Assembly (NCBI RefSeq): GCF_000382325.1
Contig: NZ_KB908059.1
Coordinates: 124,001 to 188,000, forward strand
Length of the DNA: 64,000 nucleotides
DNA from: Woodsholea maritima DSM 17123
Lineage (GTDB): Bacteria > Pseudomonadota > Alphaproteobacteria > Caulobacterales > Maricaulaceae
Direction: 5' to 3'
In this document: positions 9,704-18,785 of the stretch, in pieces
How the letters are laid out: each line of letters starts with the position of its first letter
Numbering within the stretch: the stretch's first letter is position 1
Position numbers and translations under genes: made by a program
The notes under the pieces: generated by a model
Seen by the model: the letters and a program-made list of their open reading frames with translations, nothing else
Database searches by the model: none
What the model was told of the DNA's origin: nothing

Positions 9704-9742
9704 GTCCAGATCCCCGGATTAAAAATAAGGGTATATCTGGAC
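9704..9742. promoter_or_regulatory. Inverted repeat upstream of hemA, candidate operator
   Basis: GTCCAGAT at 9704-9711 and its exact complement ATCTGGAC at 9735-9742, separated by 23 bases. It lies in the 123-base gap between mmsB and hemA. It could be a binding site for a dimeric regulator or a stem; the AT-rich spacer makes a simple terminator unlikely. No regulator can be named. Confidence 0.45.
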
Positions 9743-9767
9743 CATCGGATACATCATATGGAGTTCA

Positions 9768-9783
9768 GCCTGAGTTATCAGGC
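9768..9783 (+). promoter_or_regulatory. Hairpin next to the hemA ribosome-binding site
   Basis: GCCTGA / TCAGGC with a GTTA loop, ending at 9783 and abutting the GGCGGA that would serve as the hemA Shine-Dalgarno. A folded mRNA here would limit access to the start codon at 9795, so translational control of the first committed haem step is possible. This is inference from position only. Confidence 0.45.
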
Positions 9784-9794
9784 GGATGGATATA

Positions 9795-11012
9795 ATGGAT
9801 TATAAAAACGCTTTCCGTTCTGCCGTAACCCGCGTTCGCGCCGAAGGGCGCTATCGGGTGTTTGCTGATCTCTTGCGTAAACGCGGTGAATTTCCGCGTG
9901 CGCGTTACCGCTCTGAAGCCGGTGATGTGCGCGAAGTCACCGTGTGGTGTTCCAATGACTATCTGGGCATGGGCCAAAGCCCTTGCGTGATCGGCACCAT
10001 GAAGCAGGCCATTGACGATGTCGGGGCCGGGGCAGGCGGTACGCGTAATATCTCTGGCACCACGCATTATCATGTCGAATTAGAGCGCTCTTTAGCCGAT
10101 CTTCATCAAAAAGAAGCCGCGCTTTTGTTCACTTCCGGCTATATCGCGAACCAGGCGACGCTCGCGACCCTGGGCAAGATTTTGCCCGGTCTCATCATTT
10201 TCTCTGATGAGCTTAATCACGCCTCCATGATTGAAGGCGTGAAGGGCGCGAAATGTGAAAAACATGTTTGGCGTCACAATGATGTCGCGCATTTGGAAGA
10301 GCTGCTAAAGGCTGCGCCCTTTGATGCGCCCAAGCTGATCGCGCTGGAATCAGTCTATTCCATGGACGGCGATGTCGGTCCTTTGAAAGCCGTGTGCGAT
10401 CTGGCTGACAAGTATAACGCGTTGACCTATCTCGATGAAGTTCACGCGGTGGGCCTTTATGGTCTACGCGGGGCCGGGATTGCCGAACGCGAAGGGTTGA
10501 TGGACCGCTTTGACATTATCGAGGGTACTTTAGGTAAGGCCTTTGGTGTGATGGGCGGGTATATCGCCGCGGACGCGATGATCGTTGATGCCATCCGCTC
10601 TTGGGCTCCGGGTTTCATTTTCACCACGTCTCTGGCACCGACCCTGGCGGCGGGCGCGTGGGCGAGTGTACAATATTTAAAATCTGCCAATCATTTGCGT
10701 GAAGCCCATCACGAACGCGCCGCGACCTTGAAGGCGCGCCTGCGCGCCGCGGGCTATCCGGTGCTGGACAGCTCCGTCACCCATATCGTGCCCGTGCATG
10801 TCGGTGATCCGGTGCAATGTAAGCGCATTACCGATGCGTTGCTGGACGAGCATAATATCTATGTTCAGCCCATTAATTATCCCACAGTGCCCAAAGGGAC
10901 AGAGCGCATGCGCCTGACCCCGACGCCCTTACATACCGATACCATGTTTGAAGACCTGATTACGGCTCTGGATGTGGTGTACAAGAAATACGCCGTGGAG
11001 CGCGTTGCATGA
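9795..11012 (+). CDS. hemA: 5-aminolevulinate synthase
   Basis: PLP enzyme joining glycine and succinyl-CoA to 5-aminolevulinate, the C4 entry to haem synthesis found in alphaproteobacteria. The 405 residues match the family along their length: [52 protein letters not shown], and the PLP-binding Lys in [14 protein letters not shown] place the start at ATG 9795, giving the MDYKNAF N-terminus usual for alphaproteobacterial HemA; ATG 9786 is in frame and would add three residues. It overlaps the following small gene by four bases (ATGA). Confidence 0.96.
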   Translation: MDYKNAFRSAVTRVRAEGRYRVFADLLRKRGEFPRARYRSEAGDVREVTVWCSNDYLGMGQSPCVIGTMKQAIDDVGAGAGGTRNISGTTHYHVELERSLADLHQKEAALLFTSGYIANQATLATLGKILPGLIIFSDELNHASMIEGVKGAKCEKHVWRHNDVAHLEELLKAAPFDAPKLIALESVYSMDGDVGPLKAVCDLADKYNALTYLDEVHAVGLYGLRGAGIAEREGLMDRFDIIEGTLGKAFGVMGGYIAADAMIVDAIRSWAPGFIFTTSLAPTLAAGAWASVQYLKSANHLREAHHERAATLKARLRAAGYPVLDSSVTHIVPVHVGDPVQCKRITDALLDEHNIYVQPINYPTVPKGTERMRLTPTPLHTDTMFEDLITALDVVYKKYAVERVA

Positions 11013-11266
11013 CAACACGCCGCGATCCTTTAGAGGGCCGCGAGATTATTGTTGAATTTATCAAGCGCGGCGAGTTTCAACGCGTCATTGCGGTGGATGT
11101 TGAAAGCGGTGTGGAGGCTGTGGCCACCGGACCGCTCAAAGCCGCGAAATCTGATCTGGAACATATCGCTTTGGGTAAGTTGACCCGGCGTTTGCAACAG
11201 GACAAAAGCTCATCTTCAGGCAATAAAACAAAACCCCGGCCTAAAGGCCGGGGTTTGTTAGCATAA
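11009..11266 (+). CDS. Small conserved protein downstream of hemA (DUF6898-like)
   Basis: 85-residue protein of unknown function, overlapping the hemA stop by four bases, so translationally coupled to it. The N-terminal 60 residues look like a folded domain ([34 protein letters not shown], split here as one strand-rich unit followed by a helix [12 protein letters not shown]). It resembles small proteins I associate with hemA in Caulobacterales. The last 20 or so codons ([14 protein letters not shown]) run through the terminator hairpin at 11231-11256, so that tail is a by-product of the terminator sequence rather than conserved protein. Confidence 0.7.
   Translation: MTTRRDPLEGREIIVEFIKRGEFQRVIAVDVESGVEAVATGPLKAAKSDLEHIALGKLTRRLQQDKSSSSGNKTKPRPKGRGLLA
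11231..11256. terminator. Terminator inside the 3' end of the hemA-downstream gene
   Basis: Perfect 11-bp stem AAACCCCGGCC / GGCCGGGGTTT with a TAAA loop. It lies between convergent transcription units (hemA group and mucR). On the reverse strand the stem is followed by TGTTTTATTG, giving a better T-tract than on the forward strand. It overlaps the coding sequence ending at 11266. Confidence 0.85.
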
Positions 11267-11279
11267 AGCTGTCGCTGGC

Positions 11280-11702
11280 TTAGTCTTTACCAGCGCCGCG
11301 GCCCAGGCCGATTTCTTTAGCAAAATCAGAACGGCGGCGAGAATAGCTTGGCGCAACCATAGGATAGTCAGCAGGCAGACCCCATTTACGGCGGTATTCG
11401 TCTGGTGACATATCGTATTGTGAACGTAGATAGCGCTTCAACATTTTCAATTTCTTGCCGTCTTCCAAGCAAACGATATATTCGTCGGTGACGGATTTAG
11501 AAACTGGAACAGCTGGTTTCGTTTTAACTTCAACCTTCTGCTCTTCCCCAGAAACGTCTTTCATGGTGGCGTGAACAGAGCGGATAAGATCTGGAATGCT
11601 GTCGGCGGGAACAGAATTGTGGCTGAGGAAAGAGGCCACAACATCAGTTGTCATGCGCAGGAGTTCTTCGTTATCGACCGGTAATTGGGTTTCTTCACTC
11701 AT
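11280..11702 (-). CDS. MucR/Ros-family transcriptional regulator without the classical zinc ligands
   Basis: Global regulator family controlling exopolysaccharide, motility and cell-cycle genes in alphaproteobacteria. The 140 residues comprise a helical N-terminal region (about 1-50), a low-complexity linker and the Ros DNA-binding domain with IVCLEDGKKLKMLKRYLRSQ, YDMSPDEYRRKWGLPADYP and MVAPSYSRRRSDFAKEIGLG. The Ros87 zinc site is Cys-x2-Cys with two His. Here the second Cys is Asp (CLED) and both His positions are Tyr/Gln (KRYLRSQY). Start is ATG 11702 behind AGAGAGATAAAG. It is transcribed alone and divergent from glyA. Confidence 0.9.
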   Translation of the reverse strand: MSEETQLPVDNEELLRMTTDVVASFLSHNSVPADSIPDLIRSVHATMKDVSGEEQKVEVKTKPAVPVSKSVTDEYIVCLEDGKKLKMLKRYLRSQYDMSPDEYRRKWGLPADYPMVAPSYSRRRSDFAKEIGLGRGAGKD

Positions 11703-11835
11703 ATTCTTTATCTCTCTCATATATAGCGATGTGGTGACCCGATGAATATAGGTCATAGGATAAATCATAGAGTCGGGCAAGTCCTAGTCTTATAGAAACT
11801 GTATCTATAATTGATTTGCCCGCAGTTTTCTTATT

Positions 11836-11851
11836 CAATCAAATATGATTG
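11836..11851. promoter_or_regulatory. Palindrome between mucR and glyA
   Basis: CAATCA / TGATTG around AATA, in the 237-base divergent region between mucR (start 11702) and glyA (start 11940). It is AT-rich and centred about 97 bases before glyA. It may be an operator for either gene; MucR proteins bind AT-rich sites, so autoregulation is conceivable but unproven. The rest of the gap shows no other clear signal. Confidence 0.35.
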
Positions 11852-11939
11852 CACCTAAAGACATCATGTGATGGTTGTTCTTTGGTCTGGCTCGTCATAT
11901 GAGAGTAGCAATATAAGCTCACTCATCAGGAGGCGCGCC

Positions 11940-13241
11940 ATGGCGGATGCTCACTATCAAGCCCCAAATTCTTTCTTTAACGAGGGTTTAGCAACGGTTG
12001 ATCCCGAAATCGCATCAGCGATTGCAAAAGAGATCAAACGCCAGCAAGACCAGATCGAATTGATCGCGTCAGAAAATATCGTCTCGCGCGCGGTCCTTGA
12101 AGCGCAAGGCTCGCCTCTGACCAACAAATATGCCGAGGGCTATCCGGGCCGTCGCTATTATGGCGGGTGTGAGTTCGTCGATATTGCCGAATCACTGGCG
12201 ATTGAGCGCGCAAAGCAGCTCTTCGGTGCCGCCTACGTCAATGTTCAGCCCAATTCTGGCAGTCAGGCCAATCAGGGCGTCTTCATGGCGCTGTTGAAGC
12301 CCGGCGATAAGATTTTAGGTCTTGATCTGGCGGCCGGTGGTCACTTGACCCATGGTGCACGCCCCAATGTTTCGGGCAAGTGGTTTGAAGCGCACTCCTA
12401 TGGTGTGCGTGAAGACGATCACTTGATTGATTACGATAAGCTGCGTGATCAAGCGCGCGACGTAAAACCACAAATGATCATTGCCGGAGGCTCAGCCTAT
12501 CCACGCGTGATCGACTTTAAAGCCTTCCGCGAGATCTGTGATGAGGTCGGGGCCTATCTGATGGTGGATATGGCGCACTTTGCGGGCTTGGTTGCGGGCG
12601 GGGCTTATCCTAACCCCATCGAATACGCCGATGCCGTCACCACCACGACGCACAAGACGCTTCGCGGTCCACGCGGGGGTATGATTTTGTCGCGCGATGA
12701 AGGGCTAGGCAAGAAATTCAATTCCGCGATTTTCCCTGGCATTCAAGGCGGGCCTTTGATGCACGTCATCGCCGGTAAAGCGGTTGCCTTTGGTGAAGCA
12801 TTGAAGCCAGAGTATAAGGTCTATATCCGCAATGTCGTAGAAAACACTAAGGTGATGGGCGAGGCCCTGATTGAACGGGGTTTTGATCTGGTCTCTGGCG
12901 GTACCGACAGTCATCTGATCTTGCTGGATTTGCGTCCAAAGGGCCTGAAGGGCAATGTCTCTGAAGCCGCTTTGGAGCGCGCGCACATGACGTGTAATAA
13001 AAACGGTGTGCCCTTTGATCCGGAAAAGCCAACGGTGACTTCGGGTCTGCGTTTAGGGGCCCCTGCGGCGACCACACGGGGCTTTGGTCAGGTCGAATTC
13101 CGCCGCGTCGGTGAAATGATTGGTGAGGTTCTTGAAGCGCTCGCGGCCAATCCTGAAGGCGATAGCGCCGTCGAAGCGCGCATTCGTGAAGAAGTTTTGG
13201 CCATGTGTGCCCGCTTCCCAATCTATCCTGAACTGGGCTAA
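11940..13241 (+). CDS. glyA: Serine hydroxymethyltransferase
   Basis: PLP enzyme that interconverts serine and glycine with tetrahydrofolate, the main source of one-carbon units; cytosolic tetramer or dimer. The 433 residues begin [13 protein letters not shown] and contain [40 protein letters not shown], and the PLP-lysine motif [17 protein letters not shown]. The ATG at 11940 sits 5 bases after AGGAGGCG-type sequence; an in-frame ATG at 11868 has no ribosome site. glyA also feeds glycine to HemA. nrdR follows 9 bases later, a common alphaproteobacterial arrangement with the rib genes. Confidence 0.97.
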   Translation: MADAHYQAPNSFFNEGLATVDPEIASAIAKEIKRQQDQIELIASENIVSRAVLEAQGSPLTNKYAEGYPGRRYYGGCEFVDIAESLAIERAKQLFGAAYVNVQPNSGSQANQGVFMALLKPGDKILGLDLAAGGHLTHGARPNVSGKWFEAHSYGVREDDHLIDYDKLRDQARDVKPQMIIAGGSAYPRVIDFKAFREICDEVGAYLMVDMAHFAGLVAGGAYPNPIEYADAVTTTTHKTLRGPRGGMILSRDEGLGKKFNSAIFPGIQGGPLMHVIAGKAVAFGEALKPEYKVYIRNVVENTKVMGEALIERGFDLVSGGTDSHLILLDLRPKGLKGNVSEAALERAHMTCNKNGVPFDPEKPTVTSGLRLGAPAATTRGFGQVEFRRVGEMIGEVLEALAANPEGDSAVEARIREEVLAMCARFPIYPELG

Positions 13242-13250
13242 GCTAGGCGC

Positions 13251-13754
13251 ATGCGCTGTCCGTTTTGCTCACACCCTGATACCCAAGTGAAGGATTCGCG
13301 TCCGGCGGAGGATGGCCAGGCCATCCGTCGTCGGCGCCAATGCCCAAGCTGTGGGGCGCGTTACACGACGTTTGAGCGTGTGCAATTGCGTGATCTTCAG
13401 GTGGTGAAGCGCGATGGTAAGCGCGTGGCCTTCGACCGCGACAAATTGATCCGCTCCATCTTGCTCGCCTCGCAAAAGCGCGCCATCGAGCGCGACCGCA
13501 TCGAGCAGATGGTGTCGGGCATTGTGCGCCGCCTGGAAAGTGGCGGTGATACCGATATTTCCTCTGAACGCATTGGCAAATTGATCATGGAGGGATTGCG
13601 CAATCTCGATCCCGTGGCCTATGTGCGTTACGCCTCCGTTTATAAAGATTTCAGAGAAGTTGCGGACTTTTCGGACTTTATTAAAGGTGAGCGGTTATCA
13701 TCCCCCCTTGTGGAGGATGAGGAGGGTGATATGAGCGAGGAGGGCTCTGCGTGA
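13251..13754 (+). CDS. nrdR: Transcriptional repressor NrdR
   Basis: Zinc- and nucleotide-sensing repressor of ribonucleotide reductase genes. The 167 residues show the N-terminal zinc ribbon ([16 protein letters not shown] then [13 protein letters not shown]) and an ATP-cone domain (about 49-140, starting [16 protein letters not shown]), then a C-terminal acidic tail longer than in E. coli. It overlaps the following ribD-like gene by four bases (GTGA), so the rib genes appear to be co-translated with it. Confidence 0.97.
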   Translation: MRCPFCSHPDTQVKDSRPAEDGQAIRRRRQCPSCGARYTTFERVQLRDLQVVKRDGKRVAFDRDKLIRSILLASQKRAIERDRIEQMVSGIVRRLESGGDTDISSERIGKLIMEGLRNLDPVAYVRYASVYKDFREVADFSDFIKGERLSSPLVEDEEGDMSEEGSA

Positions 13755-14440
13755 GCGTGCCGATTGAAGGCCGTGTCACGTTGAAAGTTGCGACATCCCT
13801 GGACGGAAAAATTGCCCTGGCAAATGGCAAGTCCCAGTGGATTACCAACGCATTATCGCGTCAATGTGTGCACCATATCCGCGCCGAGCATGATGTGATC
13901 GTGACCGGTGTAGGTACAGTCTTGTCTGATGACCCTCAGTTGAATGTGCGCGGCCTGGAAGGGTCTGATCAGCCTGCGCGCGCGGTGATTGATACCCATG
14001 GGCGCACGCCCTTGGATGCCAAGATTTTCTCCAGCGCTGAGAGCCCCTGCTATCTCTTCACTGGGCCTTTGCAGGCTGAACGCCGCGCCGATTATGAAGC
14101 GCGCGGTGCGGTGGTCATCGAATGCCCTATTCAAGAGGGCCGTGTCTCCCTCACCACCGTGGTTGAGCGCTTACGTGAACGCGGCATGGATGCGATCATG
14201 ATCGAGGCCGGCGGGGCTTTGGCGGCCAGCGGCTTGAAAACTGGGCTCGTCACCCATATCGAGTGGTTTCGCGCGCCAATTATTCTGGGCGGTGACGGAC
14301 TTAATGTAATTGCAGATTTAGGGCTTGTTGAGATCGCCCAAGCGGCCCATTTTCAGCGTGTTCAATCCCAGGCCGCCGGTAGCGATCTCTGGGAAAGCTA
14401 TATCTATCAGGACACGCCCTCATGTTCACAGGACTTATAA
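13751..14440 (+). CDS. RibD C-terminal reductase domain, stand-alone
   Basis: 5-amino-6-(5-phosphoribosylamino)uracil reductase domain (DHFR-like fold), the third step of riboflavin synthesis. Only 229 residues are present, beginning at the reductase core ([24 protein letters not shown]), with [14 protein letters not shown] and [13 protein letters not shown]. The N-terminal cytidine-deaminase-like half of a normal bifunctional RibD (about 145 residues with the His-Ala-Glu and Pro-Cys-x8-Cys zinc motifs) is absent; nrdR occupies the space upstream. Start is GTG 13751 inside the nrdR stop. It overlaps ribE by 19 bases. The deaminase must be encoded elsewhere. Confidence 0.88.
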   Translation: MSVPIEGRVTLKVATSLDGKIALANGKSQWITNALSRQCVHHIRAEHDVIVTGVGTVLSDDPQLNVRGLEGSDQPARAVIDTHGRTPLDAKIFSSAESPCYLFTGPLQAERRADYEARGAVVIECPIQEGRVSLTTVVERLRERGMDAIMIEAGGALAASGLKTGLVTHIEWFRAPIILGGDGLNVIADLGLVEIAQAAHFQRVQSQAAGSDLWESYIYQDTPSCSQDL

Positions 14441-15027
14441 CCGACCAAGGTGTTTTACATTCCCTTACTCAGGGGCCTGTGCGTCGGTTTGAAGTTCGCT
14501 CATCCTACCCCCATGATGATCTTAAACTGGGGGCTTCCATTGCCCATAACGGCGTCTGCCTGACCCTGGTGGAGATCCATCCAGATCCCAAGGGCTCGCG
14601 CTTTATCGTTGAGGTCTCGCCGGAGACTTTGGCCGTAACAACCCTTGGCGATTGGAAAGTTGGCGATACCATCAATCTGGAACGCGCGCTGAAAATTGGC
14701 GATGAATTGGGCGGCCATATCGTTCAAGGTCATGTCGATGGTGTCGGTGAGGTGGTTGAACGCCAGGATCAAACCGGTTGGATTGGCTTTAAAGTGAAGG
14801 CCCCGGCTGCGCTTTCGCGCTTTATAGCGCATAAGGGCTCGATTACCGTTGAAGGCGTATCCTTGACTGTGAATGGTATTGAGGGCGATATCTTCGATCT
14901 GATGATCATTCCCCATACCGCAGAGGTCACAACTCTGGGCCAATTACAGTCAGGCATGCGTGTAAACCTTGAGGTGGATGTCATGGCGCGCTACGCCGCG
15001 CGCCTCAGCCAAACTGCCCAGACTTAA
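14422..15027 (+). CDS. ribE: Riboflavin synthase, alpha subunit type
   Basis: Trimeric enzyme that dismutates two 6,7-dimethyl-8-ribityllumazine molecules to riboflavin. The 201 residues form two homologous lumazine-binding barrels; the start [10 protein letters not shown] is diagnostic, with GASIAHNGVCLTLVE and HIVQGHVDGVGEV in and after the first barrel and GSITVEGVSLTVNGI in the second. The gene starts inside the 3' end of the reductase gene and is followed by ribBX 56 bases later. Confidence 0.96.
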   Translation: MFTGLITDQGVLHSLTQGPVRRFEVRSSYPHDDLKLGASIAHNGVCLTLVEIHPDPKGSRFIVEVSPETLAVTTLGDWKVGDTINLERALKIGDELGGHIVQGHVDGVGEVVERQDQTGWIGFKVKAPAALSRFIAHKGSITVEGVSLTVNGIEGDIFDLMIIPHTAEVTTLGQLQSGMRVNLEVDVMARYAARLSQTAQT

Positions 15028-15083
15028 GTTTTTCTGTCCGCTCCTCATCTCGATGGGGCTCGGCCTTACCCTACAGGCTTTCC

Positions 15084-16220
15084 ATGTCAGGTCTTGATAG
15101 CCCGCTTTCGCCGATCGAAGATATTATTGAAGATGCCCGGAATGGTCGCATGTTCATTCTGGTCGATGCTGAAGATCGCGAGAATGAAGGCGATCTGGTG
15201 ATCCCGGCGCAATTTGCTACGCCTGAGGCGGTTAATTTCATGGCACGCTATGGTCGCGGGCTTATCTGTTTGACCTTGACCGGTGAACGTACCCGCACGT
15301 TGAACCTGCCCTTGATGACGCGCGAAAACGGCACGCGCCATTCGACCAACTTCACCGTGTCGATCGAGGCCAGGGAAGGTGTCACCACAGGTATTTCTGC
15401 GGCCGATCGCGCACGCACGATTGCGGCCGCGATTGATCCGACCAAGGGCGCGGACGACATTGTGACGCCGGGCCATGTCTTTCCCTTGATGGCGCGTGAT
15501 GGCGGGGTATTGGTCCGCGCGGGCCATACCGAAGCCTCCGTCGATGTGGCGCGTTTGGCGGGCTTAAATCCCTCTGGCGTGATCTGCGAGATCATGAATG
15601 AAGATGGCACCATGGCTCGTCTGCCAGAGTTGATCGCCATCGCCCAGCATCATGGCCTGAAAATCGGCACCATTGCCGATCTGATCGCCTATCGGCGTAA
15701 GCATGACCGTTTTGTTGAGCGTCGCCTTGATAGCGAGGTTCACACCCGCTATGGCGCAAATTTCCGCGTCGCGGTCTTCCGCTCCATGATTGATCATGTT
15801 GAGCATGTGGCCTTGATCAAGGGGGCCCCCAAGCCCGAAACGCCGACCTTGGTGCGCATGCATAAAGTCACCTTTGCCGATGATATTTTAGGCGCGGGTG
15901 AAAAGCGCGCCAATCTGGTGGAAGAAGGGCTTAAGGCGCTCGCCGCCCATGAGGGGCCGGGGGTTATGGTCTTCATTCGCGAATCTAATCCCTTCGCGAT
16001 TACCGAATATTTCGGCGCGAAGCCAGTTGAGAGCGGCGATGATCTCCATGCCAAGCGCCTTCGTGAATATGGTCACGGCGCGCAAATTCTGTTGGATGTG
16101 GGTGTGCGCAAGATGATCTTGCTCTCAACCGCGCCACAAACCATTGTCGGGCTTGAAGGCTATGGCTTAGAGATCGTAGAACAGCGCGATATTGATGGAG
16201 GCCCGCATGACGGCGAGTAA
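15084..16220 (+). CDS. ribB: 3,4-dihydroxy-2-butanone-4-phosphate synthase with degenerate GTP cyclohydrolase II domain (RibBX type)
   Basis: The N-terminal domain (about 1-205) makes the four-carbon unit for lumazine from ribulose 5-phosphate; its motifs are intact ([51 protein letters not shown]). The C-terminal domain (about 215-370) is cyclohydrolase-II-like but lacks the zinc site: where active RibA has SECLTGDxxGSxRCDCG this protein reads [19 protein letters not shown], without any of the three Cys. It should therefore not make the pyrimidine precursor. Such RibBX proteins are common in proteobacteria. It overlaps ribH by 14 bases. Confidence 0.93.
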   Translation: MSGLDSPLSPIEDIIEDARNGRMFILVDAEDRENEGDLVIPAQFATPEAVNFMARYGRGLICLTLTGERTRTLNLPLMTRENGTRHSTNFTVSIEAREGVTTGISAADRARTIAAAIDPTKGADDIVTPGHVFPLMARDGGVLVRAGHTEASVDVARLAGLNPSGVICEIMNEDGTMARLPELIAIAQHHGLKIGTIADLIAYRRKHDRFVERRLDSEVHTRYGANFRVAVFRSMIDHVEHVALIKGAPKPETPTLVRMHKVTFADDILGAGEKRANLVEEGLKALAAHEGPGVMVFIRESNPFAITEYFGAKPVESGDDLHAKRLREYGHGAQILLDVGVRKMILLSTAPQTIVGLEGYGLEIVEQRDIDGGPHDGE

Positions 16221-16641
16221 AAAAGTACTGATCATTTCTGCGCCTTTCTATGAAGAGATCAGCGCCGATCTATTGGCAGGGGCCAAAGACGCTCTTGATA
16301 AAGCCGGTGTCGGCTATGATGTGATTGAGGTACCCGGCGCGTTGGAAATTCCAGGCGTCATCGCGATCTGTGAAAACGCCAAGGCGGGCTATGAGGGCTA
16401 TGTCGCTTTGGGGTGTGTGATCCGGGGTGAAACCAGTCATTATGATACGGTGTGCAACGAATCGGCGCGTGGGATCATGGATCTGACCCTAGAAGGGGTT
16501 GCGATCGGCAATGGTATCATCACCGTAGAAAATATCCTGCAGGCGCGTGCCCGTGCGCGCCTGAATGAAAAGAATAAAGGCGGCGGCGCAGCCGTGGCCT
16601 GTCTGGCTATGATGGCCATTAAAGATAAGTTTGAAAGCTAA
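16207..16641 (+). CDS. ribH: 6,7-dimethyl-8-ribityllumazine synthase
   Basis: Forms lumazine from 5-amino-6-ribitylaminouracil and dihydroxybutanone phosphate; assembles into pentamers or icosahedra. The 144 residues contain [14 protein letters not shown], the phosphate-binding loop [14 protein letters not shown] with the catalytic His nearby, and [18 protein letters not shown] use the ATG at 16207 because GGAGG lies seven bases upstream inside the end of ribBX; the in-frame ATG 16195 has no such signal. nusB follows after nine bases. Confidence 0.96.
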   Translation: MTASKKVLIISAPFYEEISADLLAGAKDALDKAGVGYDVIEVPGALEIPGVIAICENAKAGYEGYVALGCVIRGETSHYDTVCNESARGIMDLTLEGVAIGNGIITVENILQARARARLNEKNKGGGAAVACLAMMAIKDKFES

Positions 16642-16650
16642 TATCCGATT

Positions 16651-17184
16651 ATGACTGAAACGGCCTCTCAATCTCGTGCCCGCCTGCGCCGTACGGCGCG
16701 TCTCGCTGCGGTCCAAGCGCTTTATCAGATGGAAATCTCCGGGCGCGGTGCGCGTGAAGTCACGCTGGAATTCCTCAATCATCGCTTGAAGCCGCGTGAT
16801 TATGTGCCTGATCGTGTTGAGGAAAACGCCGAAGGTGAAGGCGAGGGTGAAATGCATGACCTTCACCAGGATGACCGTTTAGAGGCCGATGAGACCTTCT
16901 TTGAAAACCTTCTTGAAGGGGTGGTGAAGGCGCAGAATAAAGTCGACAGCCTGGCCGCAGAAACCTTGAAAGAGGGCTGGTCGCTCAAGCGCATTGATGC
17001 CACGGTGCGTGCGATTTTGCGCTCTGGCGGCTATGAGTTGGTTGAGCGCAATGATGTCCCGGCCAAAGTTGTGATCGATGAATATGTCGAGATCACAAAG
17101 GCCTTCTTTGAAGGCCCAGAGCCCGGCTTCGTCAATGGGACTTTGGATGCGATTGCCCGCAAGGCCCGCCCAGACGAGTTCTAA
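16651..17184 (+). CDS. nusB: Transcription antitermination factor NusB
   Basis: All-helical RNA-binding protein that with NusE promotes antitermination on rRNA operons. 177 residues, longer than the usual 140-150 because of an acidic, Glu/Gly-rich insertion of about 35 residues (NAEGEGEGEMHDLHQDDRLE at about 57-76). Core motifs are RRTARLAAVQALYQMEISG at the N-terminus and PAKVVIDEYVEITKAFFE with FVNGTLDAIARKAR at the C-terminus. The ribH-nusB-thiL order is widely conserved. Confidence 0.95.
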   Translation: MTETASQSRARLRRTARLAAVQALYQMEISGRGAREVTLEFLNHRLKPRDYVPDRVEENAEGEGEGEMHDLHQDDRLEADETFFENLLEGVVKAQNKVDSLAAETLKEGWSLKRIDATVRAILRSGGYELVERNDVPAKVVIDEYVEITKAFFEGPEPGFVNGTLDAIARKARPDEF

Positions 17185-17186
17185 TC

Positions 17187-18167
17187 ATGAGTGATGAGGG
17201 CGAGTTCGATTATATCGCGCGCGCCCTCGCGCCCTTAAGTGCGGATTGGCCTGGTGCCTTTGCTCTGCGCGATGATGCGGCGCAAATCCCCGTTAAGCCC
17301 GGCCATACTCTGGTGATAACCAGCGATATGCTGGTCGAAGATCGCCACTTCCTGCCCAGCGATAGCCTTGAAGACATCGCTTGGAAGGCTCTGGCGGTCA
17401 ATGTCTCGGACCTGGTGGCCAAAGGCGCTAAGCCTGCGGGCTATCTGGTGTCCATGGCCTGGACCCGTGCACGGCTGAAAGACCGCGATGCCTGGGCGGA
17501 AGGCTTGAAAGCGGCGCAAACGCGTTTTGACCTGGCCTTGATGGGCGGGGATACCACGCTCAGCGATGGGCCGTTCACCGTGTCGATTACAGCGCTTGGC
17601 TGGGTCAAGGGTGCCGGGATGATCCGGCGTGCAGGCGCAAAGGCCGGTGATCTTATCGTCGTGACGGGCCTGATCGGCGATGCGGGGCTGGGCCTGCAAT
17701 GTGCGTTGGGGGAGTTGAGCCTCGCCCAAGATCATCAAAGTACGCTTTTAAAGGCTTTGCGCCGTCCTGAACCGCCCTTGGCCTTGGTGGATGATCTTCC
17801 CCACTATCTGAGGGCTTCGGCGGATATTTCCGACGGTCTGTTGAGCGATCTTTCCCATATCGCCACGGCCAGCGGGTGTGGATTGAGCCTGGATCTTGAG
17901 CGCTTGCCGCTGTCGGATGCGGCCCGCGCTTGGCTTCACAGCCAAGCCAATCCCGGCCAAGCGTTAAGCTATCTCGCCAGTGCCGGTGATGATTACCAAA
18001 TCATCGGGGCCATTCGCCCTGAAAAATGGGATGAGTTTCAAGCCTATGCCCAAACGCGCCATCACCGCGTTACGCAAGTGGGTGTGTTTACGCCCGGCCC
18101 GGACAAAAAGGTGCGCTATCAGGGCCAGGATGTCGCCCTTTCTCAGCCGGGCTTTACCCATTTTTGA
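17187..18167 (+). CDS. thiL: Thiamine-monophosphate kinase
   Basis: Phosphorylates thiamine monophosphate to thiamine diphosphate, the last step of the cofactor pathway. The 326 residues of the PurM/ThiL fold include RDDAAQIPVKPGHTLVITSDML with the first Asp-rich metal motif, FDLALMGGDTTLSDGP, and ASADISDGLLSDLSHIATAS. It starts two bases after the nusB stop. A separate short gene follows 23 bases behind the thiL stop. Confidence 0.96.
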   Translation: MSDEGEFDYIARALAPLSADWPGAFALRDDAAQIPVKPGHTLVITSDMLVEDRHFLPSDSLEDIAWKALAVNVSDLVAKGAKPAGYLVSMAWTRARLKDRDAWAEGLKAAQTRFDLALMGGDTTLSDGPFTVSITALGWVKGAGMIRRAGAKAGDLIVVTGLIGDAGLGLQCALGELSLAQDHQSTLLKALRRPEPPLALVDDLPHYLRASADISDGLLSDLSHIATASGCGLSLDLERLPLSDAARAWLHSQANPGQALSYLASAGDDYQIIGAIRPEKWDEFQAYAQTRHHRVTQVGVFTPGPDKKVRYQGQDVALSQPGFTHF

Positions 18168-18190
18168 GGGCTTTGGGCTAAGCTCAGCCT

Positions 18191-18736
18191 ATGACCCAGT
18201 TTTGCAAAACATTGTCGATGATCTTGTCTGCGATGCTTCTCGCGCTAAGTGCTTCTTTTGGCGTGAGTTATGCTAGCCCACCGCCTGATGATGGACATGG
18301 TGGGGGCCATGGCGGTGAACCCGCCGGACCTGCCAATCGCATTATGGCGGGCTTTGATATCATCAGCGACAATGAACGCGCGCTCGCCGAAACCAATCAA
18401 GAGTTTTCGACCCCCGACGGGCCTTATGTCGATTTACCGGCCGTGGTCGCGCCTATCGTCGAGAATGGCCGCATGGTGGCCTATGCCTTTGTCGTGCCAC
18501 GGGTTTTGATTGAGTCCAATAACGCAGAAAACCAGGTTCGCCAAAAAGCGCATATTCTGCTGGATGGGATCATTAAGGTCGTTCACGAGCATCCCTTTCA
18601 AAATGGCCCGCAACGTAGCTTTGACGATAGCGAAGCCCATGACGCGATTTTGGCCGAGCTCAATCGCTTGATGGCGCCGGTCGTCATTACTGAGCTACGG
18701 ATTTTGGGCGGTGACCGGCGTGATCTTAATGGCTAA
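18191..18736 (+). CDS. Secreted protein of unknown function with a His/Gly-rich N-terminal stretch
   Basis: I do not recognise this 181-residue protein with certainty. It has a signal peptide (about 1-29, hydrophobic core MILSAMLLALSASFGVSYA), then DDGHGGGHGGEP, a possible metal-binding stretch, and a domain of about 120 residues: YVDLPAVVAPIVENGRMVAY, a helix ENQVRQKAHILLDGIIKVVH, and a C-terminal helix AILAELNRLMAPVVITELRI. The pattern of a strand pair followed by a long helix and a final strand resembles the periplasmic FliL/stomatin-like domain, a weak suggestion only. It follows thiL closely and may be co-transcribed. Confidence 0.75.
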   Translation: MTQFCKTLSMILSAMLLALSASFGVSYASPPPDDGHGGGHGGEPAGPANRIMAGFDIISDNERALAETNQEFSTPDGPYVDLPAVVAPIVENGRMVAYAFVVPRVLIESNNAENQVRQKAHILLDGIIKVVHEHPFQNGPQRSFDDSEAHDAILAELNRLMAPVVITELRILGGDRRDLNG

Positions 18737-18785
18737 TGTTGCAGCGCAAGATTAAATTCGTTCAAAGACAAGTTTAGATCAAGTA

